64,000 nucleotides of DNA. Source: Luidia sarsii (lineage: Eukaryota > Echinodermata > Asteroidea > Paxillosida > Luidiidae). Position numbers and translations under genes: made by a program. This document shows positions 49,101 through 56,879 of the stretch, in pieces. The DNA lies in NCBI GenBank assembly GCA_949987565.1, contig OX465118.1:4430538-4494537 (forward strand). The letters run 5' to 3'. The notes under the pieces are model-generated. The model saw only the letters and a list, made by a program, of their open reading frames with translations. It had not been told where the DNA came from and searched no databases. Each line of letters begins with the position of its first letter. Position 1 is the stretch's first letter.

Positions 49101-52100
49101 TATTCAATTGCTCATTCTCACATCTTCTTCAAATCAAATAATTTCTGGGATGAACAATTTACATGTATTTACACGTATGATACATTGTGAGTATGTCATT
49201 AACCCTCCACTGATTTATGAACATAATAATAATATACTACTGTACATGGGCACTTGAGTGCAATGTCTGCATCAATGTAACAGTTACATTTGTGTACATG
49301 CTGTACTGTACATGTTCATGCGAGTTACTTCAGTCAACAGAAGTACATGTGTGAATTTTCAAGTACCTTGAAACCACATAAGTGAACATAAGCCATAATT
49401 CAGAAAACCAGGGCCTACATGCCCTATCATTGGCTCACATACATATACCGTATGCATGGCAAAAAGATATTGTTCATATTAAATGTAATCAAAAACACCG
49501 TGAAATACATACATGTAGGTACTGCATAATGTAATGAATGTATGTACATAATAATTAATATTTTATTTGACTTATAATGTGCCAAATCCACTCTGTAGAG
49601 TGCTGTAGGCGCACTTAGAAGAAGAGAAGGTTACAAGAAGTAAAGTAAGTACAAAAAACAAATGCATGAGTAATCAAAAGGAGGCATTAGACAAGTGAGA
49701 TTTTAGACTGCATTTAAATGGATCTGGTGAAGAGCAATTTTTCAAAACTGAGGTTAAGTTATTCAATAGGGTGGGACCAGCGTGGGCAAAAGCTTGTGTG
49801 CCCCAAAGTGTAGCAAATTTTGGAATTACAAGTGAATTGGAGTTGGATTAACGTAAAGATCTAACAGGGATGTAGCTATGAACTAAGTCGATTATACTGA
49901 GGAGCAGTGCCCTTAACACAATGGAAAGTCAAAAGCAGAATCTTAAAGATAATGCGATCTCTGACCTGTAACCAATGAAGTGATTTCAAAATGGGGGTGA
50001 TATGAGTGTATTTTTTAGACAATGTAATGATACAAGCAGCCGCATTCTGTAGTCTTTGTAGTATGAGGAGCTGGGTTTGTGGTCAATTGAATAGCATAGA
50101 ATTCCCAAAATCAAGCAGAGAGGATTGGAGCATGGACTGATTTTTTGGTTAAAGAACGATTTACATTGTAAGTTGGTACCTTACAGATGTACAAATACTA
50201 GAAATTTGATGAGACATTGTGATGAGACATTACACCAAGGTTGCGACAGGACTGGGACACATTAATCGTCATATCAGAAAAGGAGATAGAATTAAAATTG
50301 ATTTTTACTTTATAGAAGGGAATGCGAGTTTAACCAAGAATACACATCGTTCATTGCACTTTCGAGGTGACTCAAAGCATGCAAGGCATCGGCCTGGTTG
50401 GGTTTGAAAGAATTATACATGAATGAAGATACATACATGCATGAGATGAATGACTGTACCTTAAATGTAGCTTAATGATAAAATACCTACCTCAATTCTC
50501 TGAGCAGGGAAGCTCTTTGCATATCCATCAAGTTTTGTTCAAGCCAGTTGATGCAGCTAGCGACAGAAAAAGCAACTGCACATATCAAATTCAATGTGCA
50601 GGCTTTGTCTTTAAGAAGATGAAATACACATCAAATCACTGAGTGACAAGCTTCACTTTTTGATGATCATACCATGATCATACACTACCGATGAGCAATT
50701 ACGGACAATGGTGCACATTTGTGGCAACTATTCCACATTTATGCAAGATAACTTGCCAACATCATCAGAATTTACTTACTTTTTTGTTACAATAGTCAAC
50801 AAGTCATTGTATAGCATGGCCGCACACTTGACTGACAGACTTAGTATTGTGCTTACTTTATTGTGACAAGATTAGTCAACAATTCATTGCATAGCCTGGC
50901 CGCACACTTGTCTAACAGACCTGGTATTGCTAAATTTAGTGGGCCTGACGTTTCGATCCTAGCAGGACCTTTCTCAAAGGCAGAGTGACAAGGACAAAAC
51001 AGATACATGACATGAAGGAAGGGGGAAGAGAGTGAATAGGACACGGATGAGAAACAAAGGACAAAGAGTAAAGCTGGTAGGGAGATATCAAAGGGAAGGG
51101 CAAGGAGTAGGGTAGGGATGAGTAAGAAGAGCGGGAAAGATCAAAGAGAGAAGTGTGGAGGAGTGAACACAAAAGAAGGATTACCAGAAAGCTGCATGGT
51201 GTTAGTCATTACCCTCTTGGATGTTGAGACCATGTGGTTGAATAGTCAGAAGACGCTTCATCCATATTTTCTCACGGCTAAGACGGACAGCATTACTATG
51301 GTGACCAAGGGATTCTATGCCCAGTACACTCATATCTGATATCTTATTCTTATTTATTAATATCATCCAACAGCGAACAAAATGCCAGTTACAGGGAGAT
51401 ATATATAAATAAATAAAACACTAATTTGATACATTTATTTATAATGAAATAGTAATAGTAAAAATCAAATGATCAGGGAGATTGAAGTGATACCCAACAG
51501 GGGTGTCCATTTTACCGGTTTTGATTGTAGACCTATGGCCATAGATATAATTTTTTGAGGGTGTTTTTGGTCTCGCCAACATACTGAACATTACAAACTC
51601 TACAAGAGATGAGGTATATGATGTTAGAGGTAGTGCACGTGATAGAGCCATAGGGCGTGTGGGTAGTTCCAAAAGAATGTCCATTGAAATGACATGTGTC
51701 TTGCAAACAATGCATTTCGTGCTACACTTAATAGTACAAAATTTAGTGGGAGGTGAAGTGTCCGAATGGGGAACCTCTGCTCGGACAATTAAGTCACGCA
51801 GGTTACGGGGGCGACTGAAAGCCAAAACAGGCGAATTTGGAATGGCATCAGCCAGACAATCTGAAGTGTGGAGAATATGGTGGTTTTCCTTAGTTATCTT
51901 CCTGAGAGGGGGAAGAGAAGGTGGTAGGAATGTCTTGCTCTCAACACTCTACAGTATGTTCCCGCGGTGACATCATTATCAAGCCAGCAGATAAAGGGTC
52001 AGCCATAGTAATCATGGATCGCCAAAAACATATTGATAAAGCATATGCTTCATGGGTGACCTTGAGGAACGCATGCTCAGTGAGGCTCCATGCCGTCCCT

Positions 52101-55100
52101 GGATTTGGTGGAGATACATAGATGACGTTTTCTTCATTTGGACTGGCGATGGTAGCAGCTTGAATGCTTTCTTTGACCACATCAGTTCCTTCCACAGGAC
52201 TATCAAATTCACATGGGAGCAGTCTCTTCAGCAGACCCACTTTCTGGATGTCACCGTCCGGAAAGACCTCAATACACTTACTACCCACCGACACTCATCA
52301 ATATCTCCATGCCTCCAGTTGTCACCCCAGACACTGAAAGACTGGTATAGCGTTCAGCCAGGCCCTCAGATTGAGGCGCATATGTTCCAATGAGTCTGAC
52401 TTTCGCTGCCATACACGTGTATTGGCCAGTAACTTGGTTGCTAGAGGCTATAGGTCTCGCCAAGTAAAGAACTCCATTGCTAAAGTCTATTCCATTTCCA
52501 GAAGTTCGGCACTCAAACAAAAGCCACCGGGTCCCAAGGACAATCCCAAGGTTCCCTTAGTTACTTCCTCCTCTCAGGAAGATAACTAAGGAAAACCACC
52601 ATATTCTCCACACTTCAGATCGTCTGGCTGATGCCATTCCAAATTCGCCTGTTTTGGCTTTCAGGCGCCCCCGTAACCTGCGTGACTTAATTGTCCGAGC
52701 AGAGGTTCCCCCTTTGGACACTTCACCTCCCACTAAATTTGGTACATTTAAGTGTACCTCGAAATGCATTGTTTACAAGACACATGTCAAGGAAATAGAC
52801 TCTTTCAATGGACATTCTTCTGGAACTACCCACACGACCTATGGCTCTATCACGTGCACTACCTCTAACATCATATACATGTGTACCTCATCTCTTGTAG
52901 AGTTTGTAATGTTCAGTATGTTGGCGAGACCAAAACACCATCAAAAAATTTATCTATGGCAATACATGTACGTCTACAATCAAAACTGGTAAAATGGACA
53001 CCCCTGTTGGGTATCACTTCAATCTCCCTGATCATTCGATATCAGATATGAGTGTACTGGGCATAGAATCCCTTGGTCACCGTAGTAATGCTGTCCGTCT
53101 TAGCCATGAGAAAAAGTGGATGAAGCATCTTCGGACTATTCAACCACATGGTCTCAACATCCAGGAGGGTAATGACTTACACCAGTAGCTGTCTGATAAT
53201 CCTTCTTTTGTGTTCACTCCTCCACACTTCTCTCTTTGATCTTTCCCGCTCTTCTCACTAATCCCTACCCTACTCCTTGCCCTTCCCTTTGATATCTCCC
53301 TACCAGCTTTACTCTTTGTCCTTTGTTTCTCATCCGTGTCCTATTCACTCTCTTCCCCCTTTCTTCGTGTACATGTATCTGTTTTGTCCTTGTCACTCTG
53401 CCTTTGAGAAAGGTCCTGCTAGGAATGAAACGTCAGGCCCACTAAATTTTAAGATTTGCATTTTGGTAATTTTAGTCAGTAAGCAGTTTGCAACATTTTT
53501 GTATATCACTTTAACCACTTAACGCCGGGACGTCCGAATCTGGAGCTCCATTGGCTTGACTATGCGACAGGGCCCTCCAATTCCGAGCACCACAATTGTC
53601 TACATTCTAAACCAAGACTCTTTTCAGCATAGAACAAAGCAATACAAATCCGTACAAAGACCCTTTTTGACGCAAGTTGCCACATGAATTGCAAGATTAG
53701 CAGCAGTTATTGTGCAATTGTAATACTTTTACTGTGGAGGATTAAGGGAAACTGCACTGCCGCTGAAAGCACGCGGGGGACATTGTCTTTGCATGCCACA
53801 CAGCCCAACGGTCATCGGTCTGGCATTGGAATTCCCCCAAAATTCTTAAACGGAGTGGAGGCCTGAGTCTGCAGTCAGGGATTGACAGCACACACACACA
53901 CACACACACACGTCTTTTACGGTCCATTGACGACGCACAATGGGCCCTTTTTGGAACGGATAATCTCTTGACAAAAGCCACAAGGATTTCCGAATTGTGC
54001 CAGGTTTTACTCTCTTGTACCCATAGTATACACTGATCTATTTATTTCACTGAAATATATTGTTCCGATTGTTTTAGCGAGATTTGAAAATGATGCATTG
54101 TTCAAAAACCCCTGTATGGCGGTCATCAGCGCTGAAAAATCCCCCGGCACGAAGTGGTTAAGACCTGGTATTGTGCTTACTTGTTTGTGACAGTTTGCAG
54201 GCCATAGGCTGAAGCAGCTGTGTGGTAGCAACAAACTGTCTTGGTGCTATGAGGGAATGGCAATCAAAGAAACAAACAATCTGTTGTTATGGATGAATCA
54301 AATCTGTGACATCTACTAGTGGGTGGTGCACAGCCTGTATTTCAAATAACCGGTATTAGGATACCAACAACTCCTAAGAGGTAATTTCTCACCAACTGTT
54401 AGCTTCTATCTGCACCTATAAATATCTATCTATTCAGGTGCATTGAACATCACCTTGATTTACACCTGTAAGAATGATATCATTTACCTTATTGTATCAG
54501 TCATGATGTCAGCACACTGGCCTATCAACCCATCCTTCAAGAAATTCAAGAAGAAAATAAGCATTATAAGATGTGTTTTTTAAACTGCATTCCTTTCTTA
54601 ATTGTTTTTTAAATTTTGCCTTTAATTTTGTTTTTTTAAATGCATTAATTTCCTATTCTTAAAGCCCTTACACACCATTGGTAAAGGTCTTAGAAACGCA
54701 TCCATACATTCACACACACCTGTGAACGTTTCAGCTGAATCCATCAACCATGTCGCGAGAAAATGTTTAAACACTGGCTCATTTTGTCACCAAACTGTAT
54801 CAGCTTTATAGATATAACATAATGCAATGCAGTACCCGCAGCCATACATTTTCCGAATCCACCACATGACCTCAACCAGCTCAGTGGTCCAGGGGTTAAG
54901 ACGTCCGTACTAGAATTCGGGAGTTGCGGGTTCGAATCCCGCCCGAGCTGCCTGAAATATATTAAGCAGGCACCGGGCAAAGCCCTGAGCATTCAGTGTT
55001 TATCACGTCGAGCAAGGGCAAAAAGAACCTCATTGAATTGTATCAGCTTTGAGGATCGTAAAATGCAAATGGTGCATAGTGGCTTTAAGGCTGGTAAACA

Positions 55101-55597
55101 TGTTTTTTTTCATACAAAATTACACTTTTCATGAAAATGGCAGCATTCCAAGCACTAAAAGTTCACAGCATGTCTGATACTGGTATTTACTTCCATTTGA
55201 GTAAGTTACTTTAACAAAATTTGTCAGGTCTAAATTTGAATTTGTGTAAGGGCTTTAATACAACAAAGAATTAAGTTATTAAAATGTTTCCACAAAAATT
55301 CCTGAGAACCCAATTTGGAATATATCATCAAAATAATACATTTAAGCCAAACAATATTATGTTAGAGTCAAGATAATTTCAAGTATCCCTTGTGTTTAGC
55401 ATGCACAACTGACACAGAAAGTTACAAATGGGCTTATATTACACATGCATGAACATAAAAATTAACTTGAAAAAACCTCCCAATGAATAAAAATCTCACC
55501 AACTGCAAAAGAGATGCTGCAGCAAGGATAGGGACCACTTTAGCTGGTTCCAAATAAACATCATCCTGATACAAAGATCCTAAAGCAACTCCAAGAG
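28129..55597 (-). CDS. GMCL1: Germ cell-less protein homologue (GMCL1), N-terminal exon(s) not found
   Basis: Thirteen minus-strand exons join with GT-AG sites and matching phases: 55500-55597, 54488-54534, 54181-54246, 50491-50556, 47558-47642, 46926-47010, 46144-46275, 40786-40855, 37878-37959, 35684-35745, 34387-34470, 29054-29141, 28129-28278 (stop TAA 28129-28131). They give about 370 residues. In order: end of BTB (LGVALGSLYQDDVYLEP), BACK (AAASLLQLDGLIGQC, then TVCCYHTAASAYGLQTV), VEMDVYSMLKKFVFLKIVPS, the GCL core (GKNYVSLFRAVRLQHIINDL, then YCWRWTGYNYGMDVLFTFAN) and a short tail. The family is a substrate adaptor for CUL3 ubiquitin ligases at the nuclear envelope; in flies it is needed for germ cell formation. 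About 140 N-terminal residues are missing, presumably upstream. All retained motifs look intact. Introns are swollen by satellites and mobile elements. Confidence 0.95.
28366..28442 (-). repeat. tRNA-derived SINE head
   Basis: On the minus strand an A-box-like stretch (TTAGCTGAGGTGGTTAGAGC) and downstream B-box-like sequence (GTCTCAGCTTCTGCTCCAGT, degenerate) resemble a tRNA. The sequence then runs into CCTGTCAA, like other copies of this family. The T arm pairs poorly, so it is not a functional tRNA. Confidence 0.55.
28844..28911 (+). repeat. tRNA-derived SINE head
   Basis: TGGATAGCTCAGATGCTAAA matches an A box, and CTGGGTTCAAGTCCCAG is a perfect T arm with B box; CTGGT/ACCAG can form an anticodon-like stem. 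The missing proper acceptor stem and the presence of relatives at 21515, 28366 and 47961 point to a SINE, not a tRNA gene. Confidence 0.65.
29890..30240. mobile_element. MITE, TTAAAGCCC family, copy B (inverted)
   Basis: Reverse-oriented relative of 22763-23093 along nearly its whole length. It ends ACCAATGTTGTGTAGGGGCT and shares the interior CTATAACCATCTTCAAACTG. The outer end near 29890 (TACACAACATTGGTCG) is eroded. Located in a GMCL1 intron. Confidence 0.75.
30241..30935. other. Intronic stretch with strand-asymmetric C-rich run
   Basis: No gene. From about 30320 to 30730 the + strand is strongly C-rich and G-poor, with loosely repeated CCCATCC/CCCCATCC words but no regular unit. Confidence 0.5.
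30936..33461. mobile_element. Putative 2.5-kb element with 44-bp terminal inverted repeats
   Basis: The left end 30936-30979 (begins GTACTAATGCTGCGTTCCAA) and the right end 33418-33461, reversed (begins GTACTGATGCCGCGTTCCAA), match at about 37 of 44 positions. Between them are no long open frames, one nested MITE (32019-32535) and several GTCGTGTCACTCAC motifs. No target duplication is visible, so two independent fragments of one family remain possible. Confidence 0.4.
32019..32535. mobile_element. MITE with GTACATTCAGACAGTG termini
   Basis: About 517 bp between GTACATTCAGACAGTGTTTA and the inverted partner AACACACTGTCTGAACGTAC. The interior has repeated AAAACCGAT and TTTTAAAACC motifs in both orientations, plus an imperfect hairpin around GCGGAAGTCCGC (about 32345). 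Non-coding. Confidence 0.75.
33475..34385. other. Intronic stretch, no recognised gene
   Basis: Contains an 11-bp perfect hairpin at 33545-33573 (TCACGGATAAG, 7-nt loop, CTTATCCGTGA). Otherwise no supported coding segment or known repeat. Confidence 0.4.
34690..34790 (-). mobile_element. Partial mini-Penelope terminus
   Basis: Shares GCTAAAATGACCAAAATGC and then GAGGGCCTTATGTTCCATCC and AGCACCTTTCTCAAAGG with the mini-Penelope copies at 47706-47873 and 48276-48491. Only one arm is recognisable. Confidence 0.5.
34945..35610 (-). pseudogene. Second Penelope-like family: GIY-YIG tail and terminal repeats
   Basis: On the minus strand about 35450-35270 reads RSRIIKHSHEKDYVIQWGSA, then RWHPRRVRQAIEIF and ISDIW, which is the C-terminal end of a Penelope GIY-YIG polyprotein. 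It differs clearly from the family at 51-59 kb. The flanks 34945-35015 and 35490-35605 are inverted copies of one another (both contain CTTCTCTTTCAAGGAGTGTG on one strand). Near 34991-35018 the minus strand has CTGATGA, 13 nt, then GAAACGTT, the core of a hammerhead ribozyme. Truncated and inactive. Confidence 0.7.
35746..37870. other. GMCL1 intron, mostly unassigned
   Basis: No exon recognised. About 36600-36900 is GC-richer and may be a decayed retroelement. A G run lies near 37090-37112. The segment 37230-37277 shares about 48 bp with the inverse of 41106-41153. Confidence 0.4.
38083..40140. repeat. 18/19-bp satellite, about 110 copies, in a GMCL1 intron
   Basis: Unit GGGGATTTGATCCGGCAA (18 bp) or with one more G (19 bp). 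The main variants are CCAGC, CCGGC and CTGGC. The mix of 18 and 19 lets minus-strand frames drift among three repeating peptides (LPDQIP, LAGSNP, CWIKSP), giving overlapping open frames of up to 409 codons that are artefacts. It lies in the intron between exons 40786-40855 and 37878-37959. Confidence 0.96.
40165..40335. repeat. Short tandem repeat of CTGAATCCCCCTTT type
   Basis: About eleven imperfect 15-16 bp units (TTTCTGAATCCCCCT and variants with CAACT, CCACT, CGACT). It starts about 30 bp after the 18/19-bp satellite and differs from it in sequence. Confidence 0.85.
40882..41108. repeat. 39-bp satellite, short leading block
   Basis: About six units of GCAATGTGATCAGGTATGGG followed by CCAAGTACCGGTATATAAT (39 bp). 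It is a variant of the large array that resumes at 41326. The block starts about 25 bp from the splice acceptor of GMCL1 exon 40786-40855. Confidence 0.93.
41109..41325. repeat. Non-satellite island inside the 39-bp array
   Basis: About 217 bp of unique-looking sequence splitting the satellite. Its first part, reversed, shares about 48 bp with 37230-37277 (TTTGATACTAATGCCTCA then GTGGGAGTTTGAAATTAG). That marks it as an interspersed repeat fragment, although one minus frame (about 41110-41250) is open. Confidence 0.55.
41326..45540. repeat. 39/33-bp satellite array, about 110 copies, in a GMCL1 intron
   Basis: Two unit lengths alternate irregularly: 39 bp (GCAATGTGATCAGGTACATG then TGTGGGCCAAGTATATAAT) and 33 bp lacking six bases around GTACAT. 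Both are multiples of three and stop-free in several frames, which creates open frames of 1407 and 1040 codons on the minus strand and up to 488 on the plus strand. They encode 13- and 11-residue repeats (HIALYTWPTHVPD type). These are not proteins: no start context, no non-repeat sequence, and the array lies inside an intron. Confidence 0.97.
45541..46143. other. GMCL1 intron remainder
   Basis: AT-rich, with ACATGTA runs near 45815-45850. No feature recognised before exon 46144-46275. Confidence 0.4.
47706..47873 (-). mobile_element. Mini-Penelope: inverted termini only
   Basis: The tail segment ATGTTGCAAACTGCTTACTG and AAAATGACCAAAATG is followed by a near-perfect 45-bp hairpin arm pair: GGAGGGCCTGACATTTCCAT ... 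AAGCAGGACCTTTTTCAAAGG, a few bases, then the reverse complement ending ATCAGGCCCTCC. It is the same arrangement as 48276-48491 on the opposite strand. No coding sequence remains. Confidence 0.75.
47961..48052 (-). repeat. tRNA-derived SINE
   Basis: On the minus strand GGGCTGGATAGCTCAGATGG (A box), GCACTGGTACG, a degraded B box (CTGGTTCAAGTTCTGG) and then the family tail CCAGTCAAAGTTTTCTTTGC. It shares this tail with 21600-21635. Confidence 0.7.
48110..48870 (-). pseudogene. Non-LTR retrotransposon 3' coding fragment (interrupted)
   Basis: On the minus strand 48870-48510 reads as the C-terminal end of a LINE reverse transcriptase: LLDRIQRRVSNLVG, then HSRSVASLALFYRYYHGRCS, TTRFSSRMHPYAV and RTAALWNTLSTTCFPLSYNL. 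The family ending (NLSKFKRN) is split by the mini-Penelope at 48276-48491 and continues from 48275 down to about 48110. A few frame changes show decay. The exact clade is not determined. Confidence 0.72.
48276..48491 (+). mobile_element. Mini-Penelope inserted in a LINE, with target duplication
   Basis: A 216-bp element made only of Penelope ends: inverted block GGCCTGACGTTTCGATCC ... ACAAAACAGATACATGTACC, its mirror image to GATCGAAACATCAGGCCC, then the 70-bp tail ending GCAACATTTTGGTATATCA. It is flanked by the 11-bp direct repeat GTTTGAATTTA (48265-48275 and 48492-48502). The LINE reading frame continues across the empty site. Confidence 0.82.
48871..49559. other. GMCL1 intron stretch, no recognised feature
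   Basis: AT-rich with scattered ACATGTA and GTACATG words; no coding or repeat family recognised. Confidence 0.35.
49560..50130 (-). pseudogene. LINE fragment, RT C-terminal end (CR1/L2-like)
   Basis: On the minus strand it reads LQRLQNAAACIITLSKKYTH, ITPILKSLHWLQVRDRIIFK and ILLLTFHCVKGTAPQYN, then degraded pieces of the usual ending with a WN-type motif and FKxxLKSHL. This segment follows the RT palm/thumb in CR1/L2/Crack-type LINEs. Stops after about 49860 show decay. The 3' terminus is near 49560. Confidence 0.75.
50131..50490. other. Intron stretch next to the LINE fragment
   Basis: Open in places (50219-50407) but with no recognisable protein family; probably untranslated repeat DNA. 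Ends at GMCL1 exon 50491-50556. Confidence 0.35.
50786..50929. repeat. Tandem duplication related to the exon 54181 donor region
   Basis: Two copies of an 80-85 bp unit containing AGTCAACAAGTCATTG / AGTCAACAATTCATTG and GGCCGCACACTTG. Copy 1 runs on into TATTGTGCTTACTTTATTGTGAC, which resembles the intron-exon junction at 54170-54190. Copy 2 stops at the Penelope insertion and its missing end is at 54162 onward. Confidence 0.6.
50930..53510. mobile_element. Penelope-like element, head-to-head inverted dimer
   Basis: The left arm (50930 to about 51960, minus strand) has the GIY-YIG part (VRAEVPHSDTSPPTKF, TSYTSSLVEFV) and terminal block. The right arm (about 51962-53510, plus strand) starts in the RT (IIIKPADKGSAIVIMD), lacks most of the palm by deletion, then has the catalytic block RYIDDVFFIWT and HFLDVTVRKDLNTL, the linker and the GIY-YIG region. 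Both arms are frame-broken. The 12-bp direct repeat GACCTGGTATTG (50918-50929 and 54162-54173) flanks the element plus the later piggyBac-type MITE. Terminal blocks carry a hammerhead-like motif. Confidence 0.85.
53515..54157. mobile_element. piggyBac-type MITE flanked by TTAA
   Basis: About 643 bp with ends CCACTTAACGCCGGG and, inverted, CCCCGGCACGAAGTGG, flanked on both sides by TTAA (53511-53514, 54158-54161), the piggyBac target. It has inserted at the very end of the Penelope dimer. It contains a CA microsatellite (53889-53911) and no coding capacity. Confidence 0.72.
53889..53911. repeat. (CA)n microsatellite
   Basis: Uninterrupted CA dinucleotide run of about 11 copies inside the piggyBac-type MITE. 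Confidence 0.95.
54659..55258. mobile_element. MITE, TTAAAGCCC family, long copy C
   Basis: 600 bp between TTAAAGCCCTTACACACCAT and the inverted partner ATTTGTGTAAGGGCTTTAA. The left part matches the termini of copies A and B (CACCATTGGTAAAGGTC). It contains a tRNA-like sequence (54877-54950). Located in a GMCL1 intron. Confidence 0.7.
54877..54950 (+). repeat. tRNA-like sequence inside a MITE
   Basis: 74 nt with complementary ends (CAGCTC / GAGCTG), a D-arm-like GTC ... GAC around CAGGGGTTAA, and a perfect T arm GCGGG-TTCGAAT-CCCGC. The middle (TCCGTACTAGAATTCGGGA) gives an oversized ten-base loop instead of a seven-base anticodon loop, so a working tRNA is unlikely. A tRNA pseudogene or SINE head is the better call. 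Confidence 0.6.
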
Positions 55598-56865
55598 CTG
55601 AAACAGTAGAGATTGGGAGAGTGGGTAAGAAATCTCATTTATGATTTTGCTATAAAATACAAAAAGGGAAACAGAATAATTACATACATGTACATGTACT
55701 TGTACATACAATAACACACCATAGGCCTTGCTCATTCTGAAATTCCACCATGCACAGTACATGCACATGTGCTGTATGGAAAATTTACATCAAAAATGTA
55801 ATGTCATTTTGTAGCAGTGTGCCATTTTGTAATGAGAATATGCAAGCAATTAGCTGCATGTGCATACACTGTATACAAATAACCAATGTATTATGCTTTG
55901 ACAGGGAACATTAATCCATGTATACAGTGTACATGTACCTGTCTGTACATGTATGTACAGTACATATAACCATTTTGGGAAAGAAGCTTAATTTGGCAGA
56001 CATTCTTAATTCCTAATACCATCAGTATACATGTACATATAGTTCACATCATCAAGACATTTTAGTATTGCAATTTTGGGGCAGTTCTTTTCGATAAAAA
56101 AAGGGGAAACATCAATTTTCACAGCACATGAAGCAATTCATTAACGAAAGTTGGAACCGGCAGAATAACGTCCCACTTGGTAGTCTATTGTAGCAATCGG
56201 ATGTACTTTCTTTTTCCAATGCATGTACACATACGGTACCATCTCGCTGATACTTTATTTTGAGGAGAACATTTTCCTAAAATCCCAGTCAGAAATCAGA
56301 ATATCTTTTGGGCAAAGGTCTGAGGTTCAGAAGTTTGACGAGGGGACTGGGCGTGTGGCCTATTAAACTGAAAGAAAAAACATCCGACAAAGAACCGTAA
56401 GCTCTGGCCAATACTGGCCAGAGCATACTGGCCGGAACATCAAGTTATCACTCAGGTTCTTTTCAGATCCATACCTCTTCTTAAAGAGACCTTACACATG
56501 GTCACCACAATCCCTCCTATATTATTTGTCGCGCGTGCGTCGCAATGACGAGTCTTGAGGAGTTTTCATCATTTTATTTTTGAAGCAGATCACTGGTGAA
56601 ACTACAAATTAAATTCATAATAAATTCATTAATGATAAATGCAATATGATTAACCATATATGGCACAATACGGAGACTAAGTAAATGGAGTACACAGAGT
56701 AAACGAAGTAAATGGAGTACACAGAGTAAACAGAGTAAATGGAGTATAAAGAGAGCTAGTCAAGGAAGGTCAAACGAAGGAGAGAAAAGGAGTGGCAGTT
56801 ATGAAGAGAGTTATTTCAAGACAGGAAAAAGAGGGGAGAAGGTACAATTTCACCCATTTTGCTAA
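55598..56865. other. Upstream of the first recognised GMCL1 exon
   Basis: Expected site of an intron leading to the missing BTB exon(s). No minus-strand segment with BTB signatures was found. It contains ACATGTA-rich simple sequence (55680-56040) and a short GGAGTACACAGAGTAAA tandem near 56685-56745. Confidence 0.4.
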
Positions 56866-56879
56866 CTTACAAATTATTC

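Noticed and set aside
54877..54950. Functional tRNA gene
   Set aside because: The T arm is perfect, but the anticodon loop region is too large and the sequence lies inside a MITE.
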